Positions 1 through 8,301 of a stretch of DNA of 15,297 bases are shown here, in pieces (within the stretch, counting starts at the first letter, position 1; each line of letters opens with the position of its first letter). A program made the position numbers and the translations under genes. The notes under the pieces were generated by a model, which worked only from the letters and a program-made list of their open reading frames with translations, was not told where the DNA came from and did not search any database. Source of the stretch: a bacterium (GTDB taxonomy: Bacteria > Gemmatimonadota > Gemmatimonadetes > Gemmatimonadales > Gemmatimonadaceae); the NCBI GenBank assembly GCA_021802745.1, contig JAJZRK010000062.1, forward strand, positions 1 through 15,297. The letters are read 5' to 3'.

Positions 1-1032
1 GCCGGCGCCACGCAGGGGCTCATGTGGCGCGCGTTCGACGAGACCGGGCGCCTCCAGTATCCGGATTTCGTCGAGACCGTGATGCGGCTGATCCCGATGT
101 ACTGGGTGCGCGTGGTGGGCGGGACGCTCTACATCACGGGCGCGTGCCTCGCCATCTACAACCTCTACAAGACGTGGGCCACGCGCCCGGCGACGTACGA
201 AGTGCCGGTGGTGCAGGCCGCGCCGCTGAACCCGGTGTTCGTGGACGACGACGCGCGGAAGACCAGCGGCCTCTGGGCCCGCTTCACCCACATGGGCTGG
301 CATCGCCGCTGGGAGGGCATGCCGCTCTTCTTCTCGGTGATGACCGCGGTGGCCGTGATCATCGCGTCGCTCTTCGAGATCATCCCGACGTTCCTCATCA
401 AGTCGAACGTGCCGACGATCGCCAGCGTGAAGCCGTACACGCCGCTCGAGCTCGCCGGCCGCAACATCTACCAGCGCGAGGGGTGCTTCAACTGCCACTC
501 GCAGATGATCCGCCCGCTGACGTACGAGACCGAGCGCTACGGCGACTACTCCAAGCCGGGCGAGTCGGTCTACGAGCATCCGTTCCTCTGGGGCTCGCGG
601 CGCATCGGGCCCGACCTCGCGCGCGAGGGCGGCAAGTATCCGGACCTGTGGCACGTGCGGCACATGAAGAACCCGCGCGAGGTCACGCAGAAGTCCATCA
701 TGCCGGCCTACCCGCATCTCGAGACGAGTGTCATTGACTTCCCGTCCATCCAGAAGTCGGTGGACGCCATGGCGATGATCGGCGTGCCGTACGGCGACGC
801 GGTCAATAACGCGCCGGCGATGGCGAAGGCGCAGGCCGAGCAGGTGGCGGCGTCCATCGAGGCGGCGGGCGGCCCGAAGGGGCTGGCCGACAAGGAGATC
901 GTGGCGCTGACCGCGTACCTGCAGCGCCTCGGGCGCGACCTGAAGAACGCCTCGTCCGGCACGGCGCAGGCGCCGGCGGTGGCAAGGCCGCCGGCGGCGG
1001 CCGCCTCGGCCGGCCCGGCGGGGAGTCGCTGA
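1..1032 (+). CDS. ccoNO: cbb3-type cytochrome c oxidase fused subunits I/II (CcoN-CcoO), 5' partial
   Basis: The frame is open from base 1, so the gene begins left of the window. The first ~58 visible residues are the last transmembrane part of CcoN (motifs IPMYWVRVVGG and YNLYKTW). With no stop or restart, the frame runs through a linker into CcoO: a membrane anchor (WEGMPLFFSVMTAVAVIIAS), then a periplasmic monohaem domain. That domain has CFNCH (C162, C165, H166 counted from base 1) and the likely axial methionine M234 in SIMPAY. CcoN holds the haem b/b3-CuB oxygen-reducing site; CcoO passes electrons to it. The two are separate genes in most Proteobacteria, so this is a fusion. The tail is Ala/Pro-rich. 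The stop overlaps the ccoQ start (TGATG). Identity is firm; only the CcoN end can be seen. Confidence 0.95.
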   Translation, partial: AGATQGLMWRAFDETGRLQYPDFVETVMRLIPMYWVRVVGGTLYITGACLAIYNLYKTWATRPATYEVPVVQAAPLNPVFVDDDARKTSGLWARFTHMGWHRRWEGMPLFFSVMTAVAVIIASLFEIIPTFLIKSNVPTIASVKPYTPLELAGRNIYQREGCFNCHSQMIRPLTYETERYGDYSKPGESVYEHPFLWGSRRIGPDLAREGGKYPDLWHVRHMKNPREVTQKSIMPAYPHLETSVIDFPSIQKSVDAMAMIGVPYGDAVNNAPAMAKAQAEQVAASIEAAGGPKGLADKEIVALTAYLQRLGRDLKNASSGTAQAPAVARPPAAAASAGPAGSR

Positions 1033-1214
1033 TGCGACTCTCCGACATCATGGGCGCCGCCGGCCTCTCGGGGTACGCGGAAGTCGCGCTGATCCTGTTC
1101 CTCGCGGCGTTCCTGGTCATCATGATTGCCATCTTCGCCCCCGGCCGGAAGCGGACGTACGACGCGGCCAGCCGGATGCCACTCGACGACGAACATCCAC
1201 AGACGCCGCGCTGA
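1032..1214 (+). CDS. ccoQ: cbb3 oxidase small subunit CcoQ
   Basis: This 60-residue protein has one transmembrane helix (about residues 17-36, AEVALILFLAAFLVIMIAIF), then a short basic and polar cytoplasmic tail. That is the usual CcoQ/FixQ layout. CcoQ is thought to stabilise the assembled oxidase. The ATG overlaps the ccoNO stop by one base, and GGGGAG at 1020-1025 lies 6 nt before it, so the two are probably translationally coupled. CcoQ sequences diverge strongly, so the call rests on size, topology and position between ccoNO and ccoP. Confidence 0.88.
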   Translation: MRLSDIMGAAGLSGYAEVALILFLAAFLVIMIAIFAPGRKRTYDAASRMPLDDEHPQTPR

Positions 1215-1239
1215 AGTCGCGCCGCGCACCGGAGCGCAT

Positions 1240-1839
1240 ATGGCTGACAAGGACAACGACAAGCTGCTCGAGCACGCGTACGACGGCATCCAGGAGTACG
1301 ACAACCCGCTGCCGACGTGGTGGAAGTGGATCTTCTACGCGACCATCCTCGTGGTGCCCATCTACATGTGGGACCCGCTGGGCATCGGCGTCGGGCCGGG
1401 AAAGGTGAAGGCCTACGAGCAGCAGATGGCGGCGTTCAACGCCGCGCATCCCAAGACCGCGGGGACATACACCGACGAGCAGCTGGTGGCCTTCGCCAAG
1501 GATCCCGCCAAGGTGGAGGCGGGCAAGGTGGTGTTCACCAGCTACTGCGCCGCCTGCCATCGCCCCGACGGCGGCGGCCTCATTGGCCCCAACCTCACCG
1601 ACGACTTTTGGATCCACGGCGGCAGGCCAACCGACATCTACAAGACGGTGAACGAAGGCGTGCTCGCCAAGGGCATGCCGAACTGGGGCAAGGTGCTCAA
1701 GCCCGACCAGATCGAGGGTGCGGTGGCGTACGTGCAGACGCTCCACGGCACGAACCCCGCCAATCCGAAGGCGCCCGACGGCGTCAAGTATCCGCCTGAT
1801 TCCGCTGTGGCGCCGGCTGCCGCACCGCAGGCGAAGTAG
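1240..1839 (+). CDS. ccoP: cbb3 oxidase subunit III (CcoP), short single-haem form
   Basis: This is a 199-residue membrane-anchored cytochrome c that feeds electrons to CcoO/CcoN. It starts with the FixP_N module (YDGIQEYDNPLPTWWKW, residues 15-30, then a helix to ~43). A periplasmic domain follows with one CAACH haem site (C103, C106, H107) and a probable axial Met at M146 (KGMPNWG). Classical CcoP is about 290-310 residues with two CXXCH motifs; only one is present here and no second is visible, so this is a reduced form. The ATG at 1240 is chosen over an in-frame start at 1126. The latter lies inside ccoQ, whereas 1240 has GGAG at 1231-1234 and starts exactly at the family N-terminus. The tail is Ala/Pro-rich. 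Confidence 0.95.
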   Translation: MADKDNDKLLEHAYDGIQEYDNPLPTWWKWIFYATILVVPIYMWDPLGIGVGPGKVKAYEQQMAAFNAAHPKTAGTYTDEQLVAFAKDPAKVEAGKVVFTSYCAACHRPDGGGLIGPNLTDDFWIHGGRPTDIYKTVNEGVLAKGMPNWGKVLKPDQIEGAVAYVQTLHGTNPANPKAPDGVKYPPDSAVAPAAAPQAK

Positions 1840-1845
1840 TCCCCT

Positions 1846-1884
1846 GGGGAGCGGGGCGCGGACCGTCCGCGCCTCCGCTTCCCC
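1846..1884 (+). promoter_or_regulatory. Strong GC stem-loop in the ccoP-ccoG gap
   Basis: Bases 1855-1861 pair perfectly with 1867-1873 around a 5-nt loop. The stem continues with GCGG 1851-1854 against CCGC 1875-1878 (one bulged T) and GGGG 1846-1849 against CCCC 1881-1884. No T-run follows, so it is not a standard intrinsic terminator. It sits in the only long gap of the operon, between the oxidase structural genes and the assembly genes. It could lower readthrough or protect the 3' end of the upstream mRNA segment. The hairpin is seen in the sequence; the role is inference. Confidence 0.5.
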
Positions 1885-1919
1885 GCGCGCCCCCCAGCTT
1901 CACCAAGAGTCTCCCCCTA

Positions 1920-3344
1920 ATGGTTGCCCCGGTTGCTCCGGGTCGTGTCCTCCCGACCCTGAATGAAGACGGCACGCGACGCTGGCTCCGCCCCAAGCCG
2001 TCGCCCGGCGCCTGGCTCTCCCGCCGCACCGTCGTCGCCTGGCTGCTGATCGTCCTCTACATCGCCATTCCCCATCTCTACATGAACGGGAAGCCGGTGA
2101 TGCTGCTCGACCTGCAGCGGCGCGAGTTCACCTTCGTCGGCACCACGTTCCTGCCGACCGACACGCTGCTGCTGATGCTGCTCGCGATCAGCATCGTGAT
2201 CGCCATCTTCCTCGCCTCGGCGCTGGCCGGCCGCGTCTGGTGCGGCTGGGCCTGCCCGCAGACGGTGTACATGGAGTTCGTCTTCCGCCCCATCGAGCGC
2301 CTGTTCGAGGGGGGCGCGCGCGGCTCCCTGCAGCTCGACCGCGAGCGGCGGCACTTTCATCCCCGCCGGCTGGCGAAGCTGGCCACCTACTTCGTCATCA
2401 GTTCGCTCCTCGCCCACACCTTCCTCGCCTACTTCGTCGGGTGGGACCAGGTGACGCACTGGGTGTTCGGCAGCCCGAACGCGCATCCCGTCGGGTTCAC
2501 GATCGTCTCCATCACGACGATCGCGATGCTGCTCGACTTCACGTATTTCCGCGAGCAGGTCTGCATGGTGGCCTGCCCGTACGGCCGCTGGCAGTCGGCG
2601 CTGCTCGACAACGACTCGCTGATCGTCGCCTACGACTACACGCGCGGCGAGCCGCGCGGCAAGGGCAAGGATCGCGCGGGCAAGGGCGATTGCGTGGACT
2701 GCCTGGCCTGCGTCACCACCTGCCCCACCGGCATAGACATTCGCAACGGCCTGCAGATGGAGTGCATTCACTGCACGCAGTGCATGGACGCATGCGACGC
2801 CGTGATGCGAAAGGTCGGCAAGCCCGAAGGGCTCATCCGCTACTCGACGCTCGCCGCGCTTGCCGGCAAGGGGAAGCACTTCCTGCGCACGCGCACGGTG
2901 CTGTACCCTATCGCCTTTGCGCTCGTCTTCGGCGCGTTCCTTTACCAGCTCACCCACAAGGACGCGGCCGACATCACCCTGCTCGGCCCGGAGGGCGCGC
3001 CATTCATCGTCGAGCCCGACGGCCACATCGTCAACCAGCTGCGCATCCGCATCGCCAACCGGACGGGGGCGGCGCACGCGTATGCCGTCGAGGTCACGGG
3101 GACCGACGACCTGAAGGTCATCGCCCCGATGAGCCCGCTCACGGTGCAGCCCGGGCGCACGGAGACGATGCCGGTCTTCGTGACGCTGCCGGCCGACAAG
3201 TTCGACGAGGGCATCCGCACCGTCACCGTGCGCGTCAGCGATGGCGCCGCGTATGCCGGCACCTTCGAGTACCGGCTCACCGGGCCGATGCCCGACCGCG
3301 AGGAGGCCCACGACAAGAACGAACGCGAGGGGGACCGCAAGTGA
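1920..3344 (+). CDS. ccoG: cbb3 oxidase assembly protein CcoG (FixG/RdxA, polyferredoxin)
   Basis: This 474-residue membrane iron-sulfur protein is needed for cbb3 maturation; the family is linked to reducing Cu(II) for CcoN. Transmembrane segments lie near residues 36-52, 82-104, 155-175, 190-207 and 327-344. Two CxxxCP motifs sit at membrane edges (C108/C112 in CGWACPQ; C215/C219 in CMVACPYGRWQ). A 2x[4Fe-4S] ferredoxin block follows: C258, C261, C264, C268 and C282, C285, C288, C292. From ~350 there is a beta-rich FixG C-terminal (Ig-like) domain. Length and domain order match the family. The ATG is preceded only by a weak AAGAG. The stop overlaps the GTG start of ccoH. Confidence 0.95.
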   Translation: MVAPVAPGRVLPTLNEDGTRRWLRPKPSPGAWLSRRTVVAWLLIVLYIAIPHLYMNGKPVMLLDLQRREFTFVGTTFLPTDTLLLMLLAISIVIAIFLASALAGRVWCGWACPQTVYMEFVFRPIERLFEGGARGSLQLDRERRHFHPRRLAKLATYFVISSLLAHTFLAYFVGWDQVTHWVFGSPNAHPVGFTIVSITTIAMLLDFTYFREQVCMVACPYGRWQSALLDNDSLIVAYDYTRGEPRGKGKDRAGKGDCVDCLACVTTCPTGIDIRNGLQMECIHCTQCMDACDAVMRKVGKPEGLIRYSTLAALAGKGKHFLRTRTVLYPIAFALVFGAFLYQLTHKDAADITLLGPEGAPFIVEPDGHIVNQLRIRIANRTGAAHAYAVEVTGTDDLKVIAPMSPLTVQPGRTETMPVFVTLPADKFDEGIRTVTVRVSDGAAYAGTFEYRLTGPMPDREEAHDKNEREGDRK

Positions 3345-3817
3345 AGAAGGGCATGCAGTGGCCCATCGGCGTCGCCGTCGTGCTCTCGCTGGTCGTCGTC
3401 GCCAACATCTACATCGCCGTGCTCGCCAACGACGATCCGTCGGTGCACATCGAGCGTGACTACTACCAGAAGGCGGTGCGCTTCGACGCCGACCAGGCGC
3501 TCCGGCGGCGCAGCGAGCGGCTCGGCTGGCGCGTCACGCTCGACGCCAGGCGGATATCGCCGACGGAAGCCACGGTCACCGCGGTGCTCGTGGACTCCAC
3601 CGGCGCGGCGGTGCGCGGCGCCGTCGTGCGCCTCGCGGCCCACGCCGTGGCGCGCAGCAATGACGTGTTCACGGCCACGGCGGTCGCGGCCGGCGACCGC
3701 TACGTCGCCGCGGTGCCGGTGAATCGCGGCGGTCTTTGGGAGATGGACCTCGAGGCGGTGCGCGGCGGCGATCGGTTCGTCATCACGCAGCGGCTCGACC
3801 TGCCGGAGGCACCCTGA
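3341..3817 (+). CDS. ccoH: FixH/CcoH family cbb3 assembly protein
   Basis: The protein has 158 residues. It has one N-terminal transmembrane helix (about 7-28, WPIGVAVVLSLVVVANIYIA), then a periplasmic beta-rich domain that opens with the FixH-type stretch RDYYQKAVRFDADQ (residues 39-52). FixH/CcoH proteins act with CcoG and CcoI in assembling the oxidase. The start is taken as GTG 3341, which overlaps the ccoG stop (GTGA) and has a purine-rich GAGGGGGA just upstream. An ATG four codons later (3353) is the alternative. The same frame stays open far upstream, but only as a shadow of ccoG. The stop overlaps the next ATG (TGATG). Confidence 0.9.
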   Translation: MKKGMQWPIGVAVVLSLVVVANIYIAVLANDDPSVHIERDYYQKAVRFDADQALRRRSERLGWRVTLDARRISPTEATVTAVLVDSTGAAVRGAVVRLAAHAVARSNDVFTATAVAAGDRYVAAVPVNRGGLWEMDLEAVRGGDRFVITQRLDLPEAP

Positions 3818-4569
3818 TGTTCACGCTCGTTGGTGCGGTCTTCGTCGCGAGCCTGCTCGGCTCGCCGCACTGCGCAGGGATGTGCACCCCCTTCGTCTGC
3901 TTCTACGCCGGCGCCGATGCGCGCGCCAGCGCGTGGGGGCACCTCGCCTACAACGGCGGCCGCCTGGTCTCTTACCTCGTCCTCGGCGCCGTGGCCGGCG
4001 CCGTGGGCGCCGGCATCCAGCAGGTCGGCGCCGGCGTTGGCGTGTCGCGTGCGGCCGCCTCTGTCGCCGGCATCCTCATGATCACGTGGGGCGTGGTGCA
4101 GCTGCTCGCCGTGCGCGGCGTCAAGGTTCCCACGCCGGCGCCGCTTGCCGGCGCCCAGCAATGGATGGCCGCGCGCCTCCGCGACGTGCGCGACCTCGCG
4201 CCCACGGCGCGCGCCCTCACGGTGGGACTGCTCACCACGCTCCTCCCCTGCGGCTGGCTCTACGCCTTCGTCATCACCGCGGCCGGCACGGGCTCGGTGC
4301 CCGACGCAATGCTCGTCATGGCCGTCTTCTGGGCCGGCACCCTGCCGATGATGCTCGCCATCGGCGTGGGCCTCCGCCGGCTCGCGGGCCCGTTGCGTGA
4401 CCGCCTGCCAATCTTCAGCGCGCTCGTGCTCGTCGCCATCGGCCTTTATTCGCTCACCGGCGGCGTGCAGCGCGATCCCAATAAGGTCGCTATGCGCGCG
4501 CGCCACATGATTCCGGCCACGCTGCAGTCGCCCACCGACACCCAGCCCCCCGTTGAACACGGCCACTGA
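3817..4569 (+). CDS. TauE/SafE-like (DsbD_2/UreH-type) membrane protein in the cco operon
   Basis: This is a 250-residue polytopic membrane protein with about six hydrophobic segments. Helix 1 carries GSPHCAGMC (H18, C19, C23), and helix 4 carries LLPCGWLYAF (residues 142-151). These two Cys/His-bearing half-motifs are typical of the DsbD_2/'sulfite exporter TauE/SafE' group often found beside ccoI-ccoS. The paired Cys residues fit a thiol-redox or copper-handling role in oxidase assembly, but the substrate is not shown by the sequence. The chosen ATG has GGAGG at 3805-3809 and overlaps the ccoH stop. The C-terminal ~25 residues are polar and His-containing. The 3' end overlaps the proposed ccoI start by 17 nt. 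Confidence 0.88.
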   Translation: MFTLVGAVFVASLLGSPHCAGMCTPFVCFYAGADARASAWGHLAYNGGRLVSYLVLGAVAGAVGAGIQQVGAGVGVSRAAASVAGILMITWGVVQLLAVRGVKVPTPAPLAGAQQWMAARLRDVRDLAPTARALTVGLLTTLLPCGWLYAFVITAAGTGSVPDAMLVMAVFWAGTLPMMLAIGVGLRRLAGPLRDRLPIFSALVLVAIGLYSLTGGVQRDPNKVAMRARHMIPATLQSPTDTQPPVEHGH

Positions 4570-7054
4570 CCCACAGGGCACGCCGGCATCGCAGGTCGTG
4601 CCGTGCGCGCATTGCGGACTTGCGGTGCCCGCCGGTCTCATCGAGGCCGGCGCCGAGCGGCAGTTCTGCTGCACGGGGTGCCGCACCGCGTACGCCATTC
4701 TGCACGAACACGGACTCGGGCAGTACTACGCCTTCGGCGAAAAGCGCGACGCGCCGGTGCAGCCCACGGGCAAGCGCTACGAGGAGTTCGACCACTCGGC
4801 CTTCCAGGCGCTCTACGTGAAGCCGCTCAAGGGCGGGCTCTGCACGACGGAACTCTACCTGCAGGGCGTGCACTGTTCGTCGTGCGTCTGGCTCGTCGAG
4901 CGCGTGCCGCTGCTGCTCAGCGGCGTCGTGCGCGCGGAACTCGACGTGCGGCGCTCGCGCGCCCATGTCGAGTGGGACCCCACGGCCGTCACGCTCTCCG
5001 CCATCGCCCAGCAGCTCGACGTGCTCGGCTATCCGCCGCATCCGTACCGCGGCGTCGCCGCCGAGGCGATGCGCCGCAAGGAAGACCGCGCGATGCTCAC
5101 CCGCATCGGCATCGCGGGCGCCCTCGCCGGCAACATCATGCTGCTCGCGCTGGCGCAGTACAGCGGCTGGTTCACCGGCATTGAAGCCGAGTACGAGCGC
5201 TATTTCCGCATCATCTCCCTGCTCCTCACCATACCGTCGCTGTTCGGGCCGGGCTGGCTCTTCTTTCAGGGCGCGCTGGCGTCGGTGCGCACGCGGCGCC
5301 TGCACATTGACCTGCCGATCGCCATCGCCCTGCTGGCAGGATTCACGCGCGGCGCGGTCAACACGGTCAGCGGCAGCGGCCCCATCTACTTCGACGCCGT
5401 CGGCATCCTCGTTTTCCTCCTCCTCAGCGGCCGCTTCCTGCAGAACCGCGGCCAGCGGGCCGCGTCCGACGCCGCCGAATTGCTCGGCTCGCTCGCCCCG
5501 TCGGCGGCCCGTGTCGTGGACGACGGCGTCGAACGCGAGACGCCCGTGGAAGCGCTCCTGCCCGGCATGGTGATGAGCGTGCGCGCCGGCGAGACCTTCG
5601 CCGCCGACGGCGACGTCACCGAGGGACGCTCGGGGGTGGACTGCTCGCTGCTGACCGGCGAGTCGCGCCCGGTGGCGGTGGATCGCGGCGCGCAGGTCTT
5701 TGCCGGCACCGTCAATCTCACCGGCCCATTGCTGGTGATGGTGACGCGCGCCGGCGAGATGAGCCGCCTCGGTGCGCTGCTCCGCCGCATGGAGGAGAGT
5801 GCGCGTCGCCGCGCCCCCGTGGTGCAGCTCGCCAACCGCATTGCAGGCTGGTTCGTCGGCATCGTGTTGGTCGCGGCGGCCGCCACGTACCTCTATGGGC
5901 TGCACGCCGATCCGGCGCGCGCGCTCGACAACGCCATCGCGCTGCTGGTGGTCACCTGCCCGTGCGCGCTCGGGCTCGCCACCCCGCTCGCCATCACCGT
6001 GGCCATCGGCCGCGCGGCGAAATCGGGCATCCTGATCAAGGGGGGCGACGCCGTCGAGGCGCTCAACCACCCCGGGCAAATCCTGCTCGACAAGACCGGC
6101 ACCGTCACCGAAGGGCGCGTGCGCCTGGTGCGATGGGAAGGCTCGGAGGTGGCCAAGCCGCTGGTGGCGGCGCTCGAACGCGAGACCAGCCACCCCATCG
6201 CGATCGCCGTGCAGCAGGCCTGGCCGGTGGTCGAGATGCTCGATGCGCAGGACGTCACGCAAACGGTGGGCGGCGGCATCGAGGGCACGGTGGCGGGCCA
6301 CCGCGTGGTCGTCGGCGCGCCAACCTTCGTGGCGCGCAAGACCGGCGCCGAGGAGCACGCCCCCGACGTGCGCATCGAGGCGTTCGCGGAAGAGGGCCTG
6401 ACGCCCGTCTGGGTGGCGGTGGACGGCGTGGTCGTGGCCCGCGCCGGCTTCGGCGATCCGCTGCGCGCCGACGCGCGCGCCTCCATTGACCGCCTGCGCA
6501 AACTTGGCTGGCGCGTGGCGCTGCTGAGTGGCGATCACCCCGCCGTCGTGCGCAGCACGGCACAGCTGCTGGGGCTCGACCTCGCCGATGCCGTGGGCGG
6601 CGCCTCGCCCGAGGAGAAGCTGCGGCGCGTCGAGGAGGCGCGCACGCACGGCACCATCGTGATGGTGGGCGACGGCGTCAACGATGCGGCCGCAATCGCC
6701 GCCGCGACGGTGGGCGTGGGCGTGCACGGCGGCGCCGAGGCGTCCATGAGCGCGGCCGACGTGTACCTGTCGCGCCCCGGGCTGGCCCCGCTGGTGGAGT
6801 TGGTGGAGGGCGCGCACCGCACGATGCTCGTCATCCGCAACAACATCATCTTCTCCATCGCGTACAACCTGCTCGGCGCCACGCTGGCCGTGCTGGGGAT
6901 CCTCGACCCCCTCATCGCGGCGGTCCTCATGCCCATGAGTTCGCTGAGCGTGGTCTATTCCAGCTGGAGGGGGCGCACGTTCGAGGCGGGTGTTGCGGCG
7001 GCGGTGGCCCGCAGCGCATCATCCGGTCTCCCCCGCGTGGAGCCTGCGCCATGA
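4553..7054 (+). CDS. ccoI: Copper-translocating P1B-type ATPase CcoI (FixI)
   Basis: The protein is 833 residues long from the TTG at 4553. The order is: an N-terminal metal-binding region with CAHCG (18-22) and CCTGC (39-43); an HMA-like domain with GVHCSSC (105-111); transmembrane helices; the TGES actuator loop (368-371); the copper-site CPC (469-471); the phosphorylation motif DKTGT (513-517); the SHP nucleotide-domain motif; and GDGVND near the end. The doubled Cys-rich N-terminus is typical of FixI/CcoI, which export copper for CuB insertion rather than for resistance. Start choice is uncertain. TTG 4553 has no clear ribosome site, and GTG 4598 is a possible later start that would still keep CAHCG. 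The ORF ends in ATGA shared with ccoS. Confidence 0.95.
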   Translation: MNTATDPQGTPASQVVPCAHCGLAVPAGLIEAGAERQFCCTGCRTAYAILHEHGLGQYYAFGEKRDAPVQPTGKRYEEFDHSAFQALYVKPLKGGLCTTELYLQGVHCSSCVWLVERVPLLLSGVVRAELDVRRSRAHVEWDPTAVTLSAIAQQLDVLGYPPHPYRGVAAEAMRRKEDRAMLTRIGIAGALAGNIMLLALAQYSGWFTGIEAEYERYFRIISLLLTIPSLFGPGWLFFQGALASVRTRRLHIDLPIAIALLAGFTRGAVNTVSGSGPIYFDAVGILVFLLLSGRFLQNRGQRAASDAAELLGSLAPSAARVVDDGVERETPVEALLPGMVMSVRAGETFAADGDVTEGRSGVDCSLLTGESRPVAVDRGAQVFAGTVNLTGPLLVMVTRAGEMSRLGALLRRMEESARRRAPVVQLANRIAGWFVGIVLVAAAATYLYGLHADPARALDNAIALLVVTCPCALGLATPLAITVAIGRAAKSGILIKGGDAVEALNHPGQILLDKTGTVTEGRVRLVRWEGSEVAKPLVAALERETSHPIAIAVQQAWPVVEMLDAQDVTQTVGGGIEGTVAGHRVVVGAPTFVARKTGAEEHAPDVRIEAFAEEGLTPVWVAVDGVVVARAGFGDPLRADARASIDRLRKLGWRVALLSGDHPAVVRSTAQLLGLDLADAVGGASPEEKLRRVEEARTHGTIVMVGDGVNDAAAIAAATVGVGVHGGAEASMSAADVYLSRPGLAPLVELVEGAHRTMLVIRNNIIFSIAYNLLGATLAVLGILDPLIAAVLMPMSSLSVVYSSWRGRTFEAGVAAAVARSASSGLPRVEPAP

Positions 7055-7227
7055 GCGTGATGTACCTGATCCTGCCGCTGGCGCTGGTCATTGTCTTCGT
7101 GGCGGTGGCCGCCTTTGTCTGGGCGGCGCGGCGCGGGCAGTTCGACGACCTCGACACGCCGGCGATGCGCGCGCTGCACGACGAGGTCGAGAAGAAGCCC
7201 GGCGAGCGGCCTTCGAAGACGGATTGA
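7051..7227 (+). CDS. ccoS: cbb3 oxidase maturation protein CcoS
   Basis: This is a 58-residue single-helix protein: the membrane segment is about residues 4-26, then [19 protein letters not shown] (27-45). The GQFDDLD(T)P block is the hallmark of CcoS. CcoS is needed to insert the haem b, haem b3 and CuB cofactors into CcoN. The ATG overlaps the ccoI stop (ATGA), so it is translated by coupling and closes the operon. The gene is too short for a 60-residue ORF cutoff and is easily missed. No hairpin with a T-run follows it in the 39 nt before the converging gene. Confidence 0.93.
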   Translation: MSVMYLILPLALVIVFVAVAAFVWAARRGQFDDLDTPAMRALHDEVEKKPGERPSKTD

Positions 7228-7266
7228 GCCGGCCGGCGTCCGCCGTCCTGCACGTCGCACCTGGCG

Positions 7267-7752
7267 TCAGCCAACCGCCTTCTTCACGAGCGCGCTGATC
7301 ATCGCCTCTTCGGCAGCGGTCAGCTGTTTCAACGCGAACGCGGTGGGCCACATGGCACCGTCATCGAGGCGTGCCTCGTCGCTGAACCCGAAGGTCGCGT
7401 ACCTCGACTTGAATTTCTGCGCACTCTGGAAGAAGCAGACGACCTTGCCGTCCCTGGCGTACGCCGGCATTCCGTACCACGTCCTCGAGGTGAGCGTTGG
7501 CGCGCTCGCCATGATGAGCGCATGGAGTCGTTGCGCCATGCCGCGATCCGGTTCCGGCATCTCGGCGATCTTCGCACGCACGTCACTCTCGCCGTCCGAC
7601 TGCTGAGCGCGCGAGCCGCGCCGCGCCGCCGCTTTCAGCTCCTGGGCGCGCTCCTTCATTGCCGCGCGTTCGTCGTCCGTGAAACTCGCCGGCTTCCTGG
7701 TGCTCGCCGTCGTACTCGGGTCCGATTTGGGCGTCTTCTTCCTCGAACTCAT
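7267..7752 (-). CDS. DUF1801 (YdhG-like) domain protein
   Basis: The predicted protein has 161 residues. The first ~60 are polar, low in complexity and Lys/Arg/Ala-rich. The DUF1801 fold follows, with [18 protein letters not shown] (residues 91-108), [12 protein letters not shown] (121-132) and a C-terminal helix. DUF1801 proteins are small cytoplasmic proteins of the YdhG/FraC type with no firmly established activity; some are annotated as iron chaperones. The start at 7752 has GAGG about 7 nt upstream. The frame is open to 7887, but that extension is Arg/Gly-rich with no family similarity. The gene converges on ccoS with a 39-nt gap. No attC follows it, so it is not counted as a cassette. 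Confidence 0.8.
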   Translation of the reverse strand: MSSRKKTPKSDPSTTASTRKPASFTDDERAAMKERAQELKAAARRGSRAQQSDGESDVRAKIAEMPEPDRGMAQRLHALIMASAPTLTSRTWYGMPAYARDGKVVCFFQSAQKFKSRYATFGFSDEARLDDGAMWPTAFALKQLTAAEEAMISALVKKAVG

Positions 7753-7787
7753 GGAGGTCCTCACTCGCGGGGGGTTGGCAAATCTGC

Positions 7788-7800
7788 CACCGTGACGGTG
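7788..7800. promoter_or_regulatory. Perfect 6-1-6 palindrome upstream of the DUF1801 gene
   Basis: CACCGT-G-ACGGTG lies 36-48 nt before the ATG at 7752, where an operator could sit. Arms this short and GC-rich may be chance. The rest of 7753-8068 (316 nt) has no supported gene; it holds only GC-rich repeats near 7849-7890 and the decayed attC described separately. Confidence 0.25.
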
Positions 7801-7956
7801 CGCCGCCGCACAATTGAAAGAGCGTCGGCCAGGAATGCCAGTCAGCCCTGTGCGGCCGAATAATCGCCGGCCGCGGCCGCCGCACACTCGCTGGCCGCGT
7901 CACTTCGCCACTCGACCGAGGCCATGCGCCTCGATACGAGACGGCGAAGCCGCCAG

Positions 7957-8075
7957 CAGCACGCGCCACGTCCGTTGATCCACCGTCGGCTCGGGATTCC
8001 CGCGTCCGCACGGGGCTGCGCGCTATCGCCGACTTGACAAACTACGCCTCATAGAAGCAGCAACGTGGGTTATGC
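7957..8075 (-). repeat. Decayed attC after brnA (one core intact)
   Basis: GTTATGC at 8069-8075 (GCATAAC on the coding strand) contains the brnA stop codon, as in the other cassettes. The matching distal core is missing: no GCATAAC or RYYYAAC lies to the left as far as 7753. Partial arms remain, with CCACGT..GTTG near 7966-7976 against CAACGTGG near 8062-8069, and GTCGGC (~7985) against GCCGAC (~8030). A span of ~119 bp would match the two intact sites (127 and 139 bp). The left limit is a guess. Confidence 0.4.
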
Positions 8076-8300
8076 AGCGCCAGCACGGACTGGCTTCCAG
8101 TTCATCGCGAGCCGACGTCCCGACGCCGCGCAGTCCCGCAAGTACAGATTGATCAGCGTCTGATAGGGAATCTCCGACTCCTCAGCGAGGCGCTTGAAGT
8201 ACGCGACCGTGCTGGCATCCAGCCGGATTGTGACCGACTTCTTCAGTCGCTTCGCGTACGGGTTCGGCCGCGCGCTCGAGAAATCATATTCCTTGCGCAT
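8070..8300 (-). CDS. brnA: BrnA family antitoxin
   Basis: This 76-residue ribbon-helix-helix type antitoxin binds DNA and neutralises BrnT. It starts with MRKEYDFSSARPNPYAKRLK. A beta-strand/helix segment KSVTIRLDAS (21-30) follows, then YFKRLAEESEIPYQTLINLYLRDCA (34-58), a run very typical of BrnA. The toxin gene comes first and the antitoxin second, one base apart. AAGGTGG (complement of 8305-8311) is a good ribosome site inside the end of brnT, so the two are co-translated. The stop TAA falls inside the attC core GCATAAC. BrnA with BrnT normally represses its own promoter, and the palindrome at 8602-8620 is the likely operator. Confidence 0.9.
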   Translation of the reverse strand: MRKEYDFSSARPNPYAKRLKKSVTIRLDASTVAYFKRLAEESEIPYQTLINLYLRDCAASGRRLAMNWKPVRAGAA

Positions 8301-8301
8301 G

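Noticed and set aside
1917..3311. Minus-strand open frame of 464 codons opposite ccoG
   Set aside because: No domain is visible; it is a shadow of a clear CcoG coding sequence.
4490..6817. Minus-strand open frame of 775 codons opposite ccoI
   Set aside because: It is a low-complexity His/Arg/Ala translation and a shadow of the ATPase gene.
7228..7266. Shared terminator between ccoS and the DUF1801 gene
   Set aside because: Only GC-rich sequence is present, with no convincing stem followed by a T-run on either strand.
7753..7887. N-terminal extension of the DUF1801 protein
   Set aside because: The extra 45 codons are Arg/Gly-rich with no family match. The ATG at 7752 has a ribosome site, and the region contains intergenic repeats.
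7849..7887. TGTGCGGC / GCCGCACA inverted repeat as an attC
   Set aside because: It has no AAC/GTT cores and is too short and GC-biased; the match is likely compositional.
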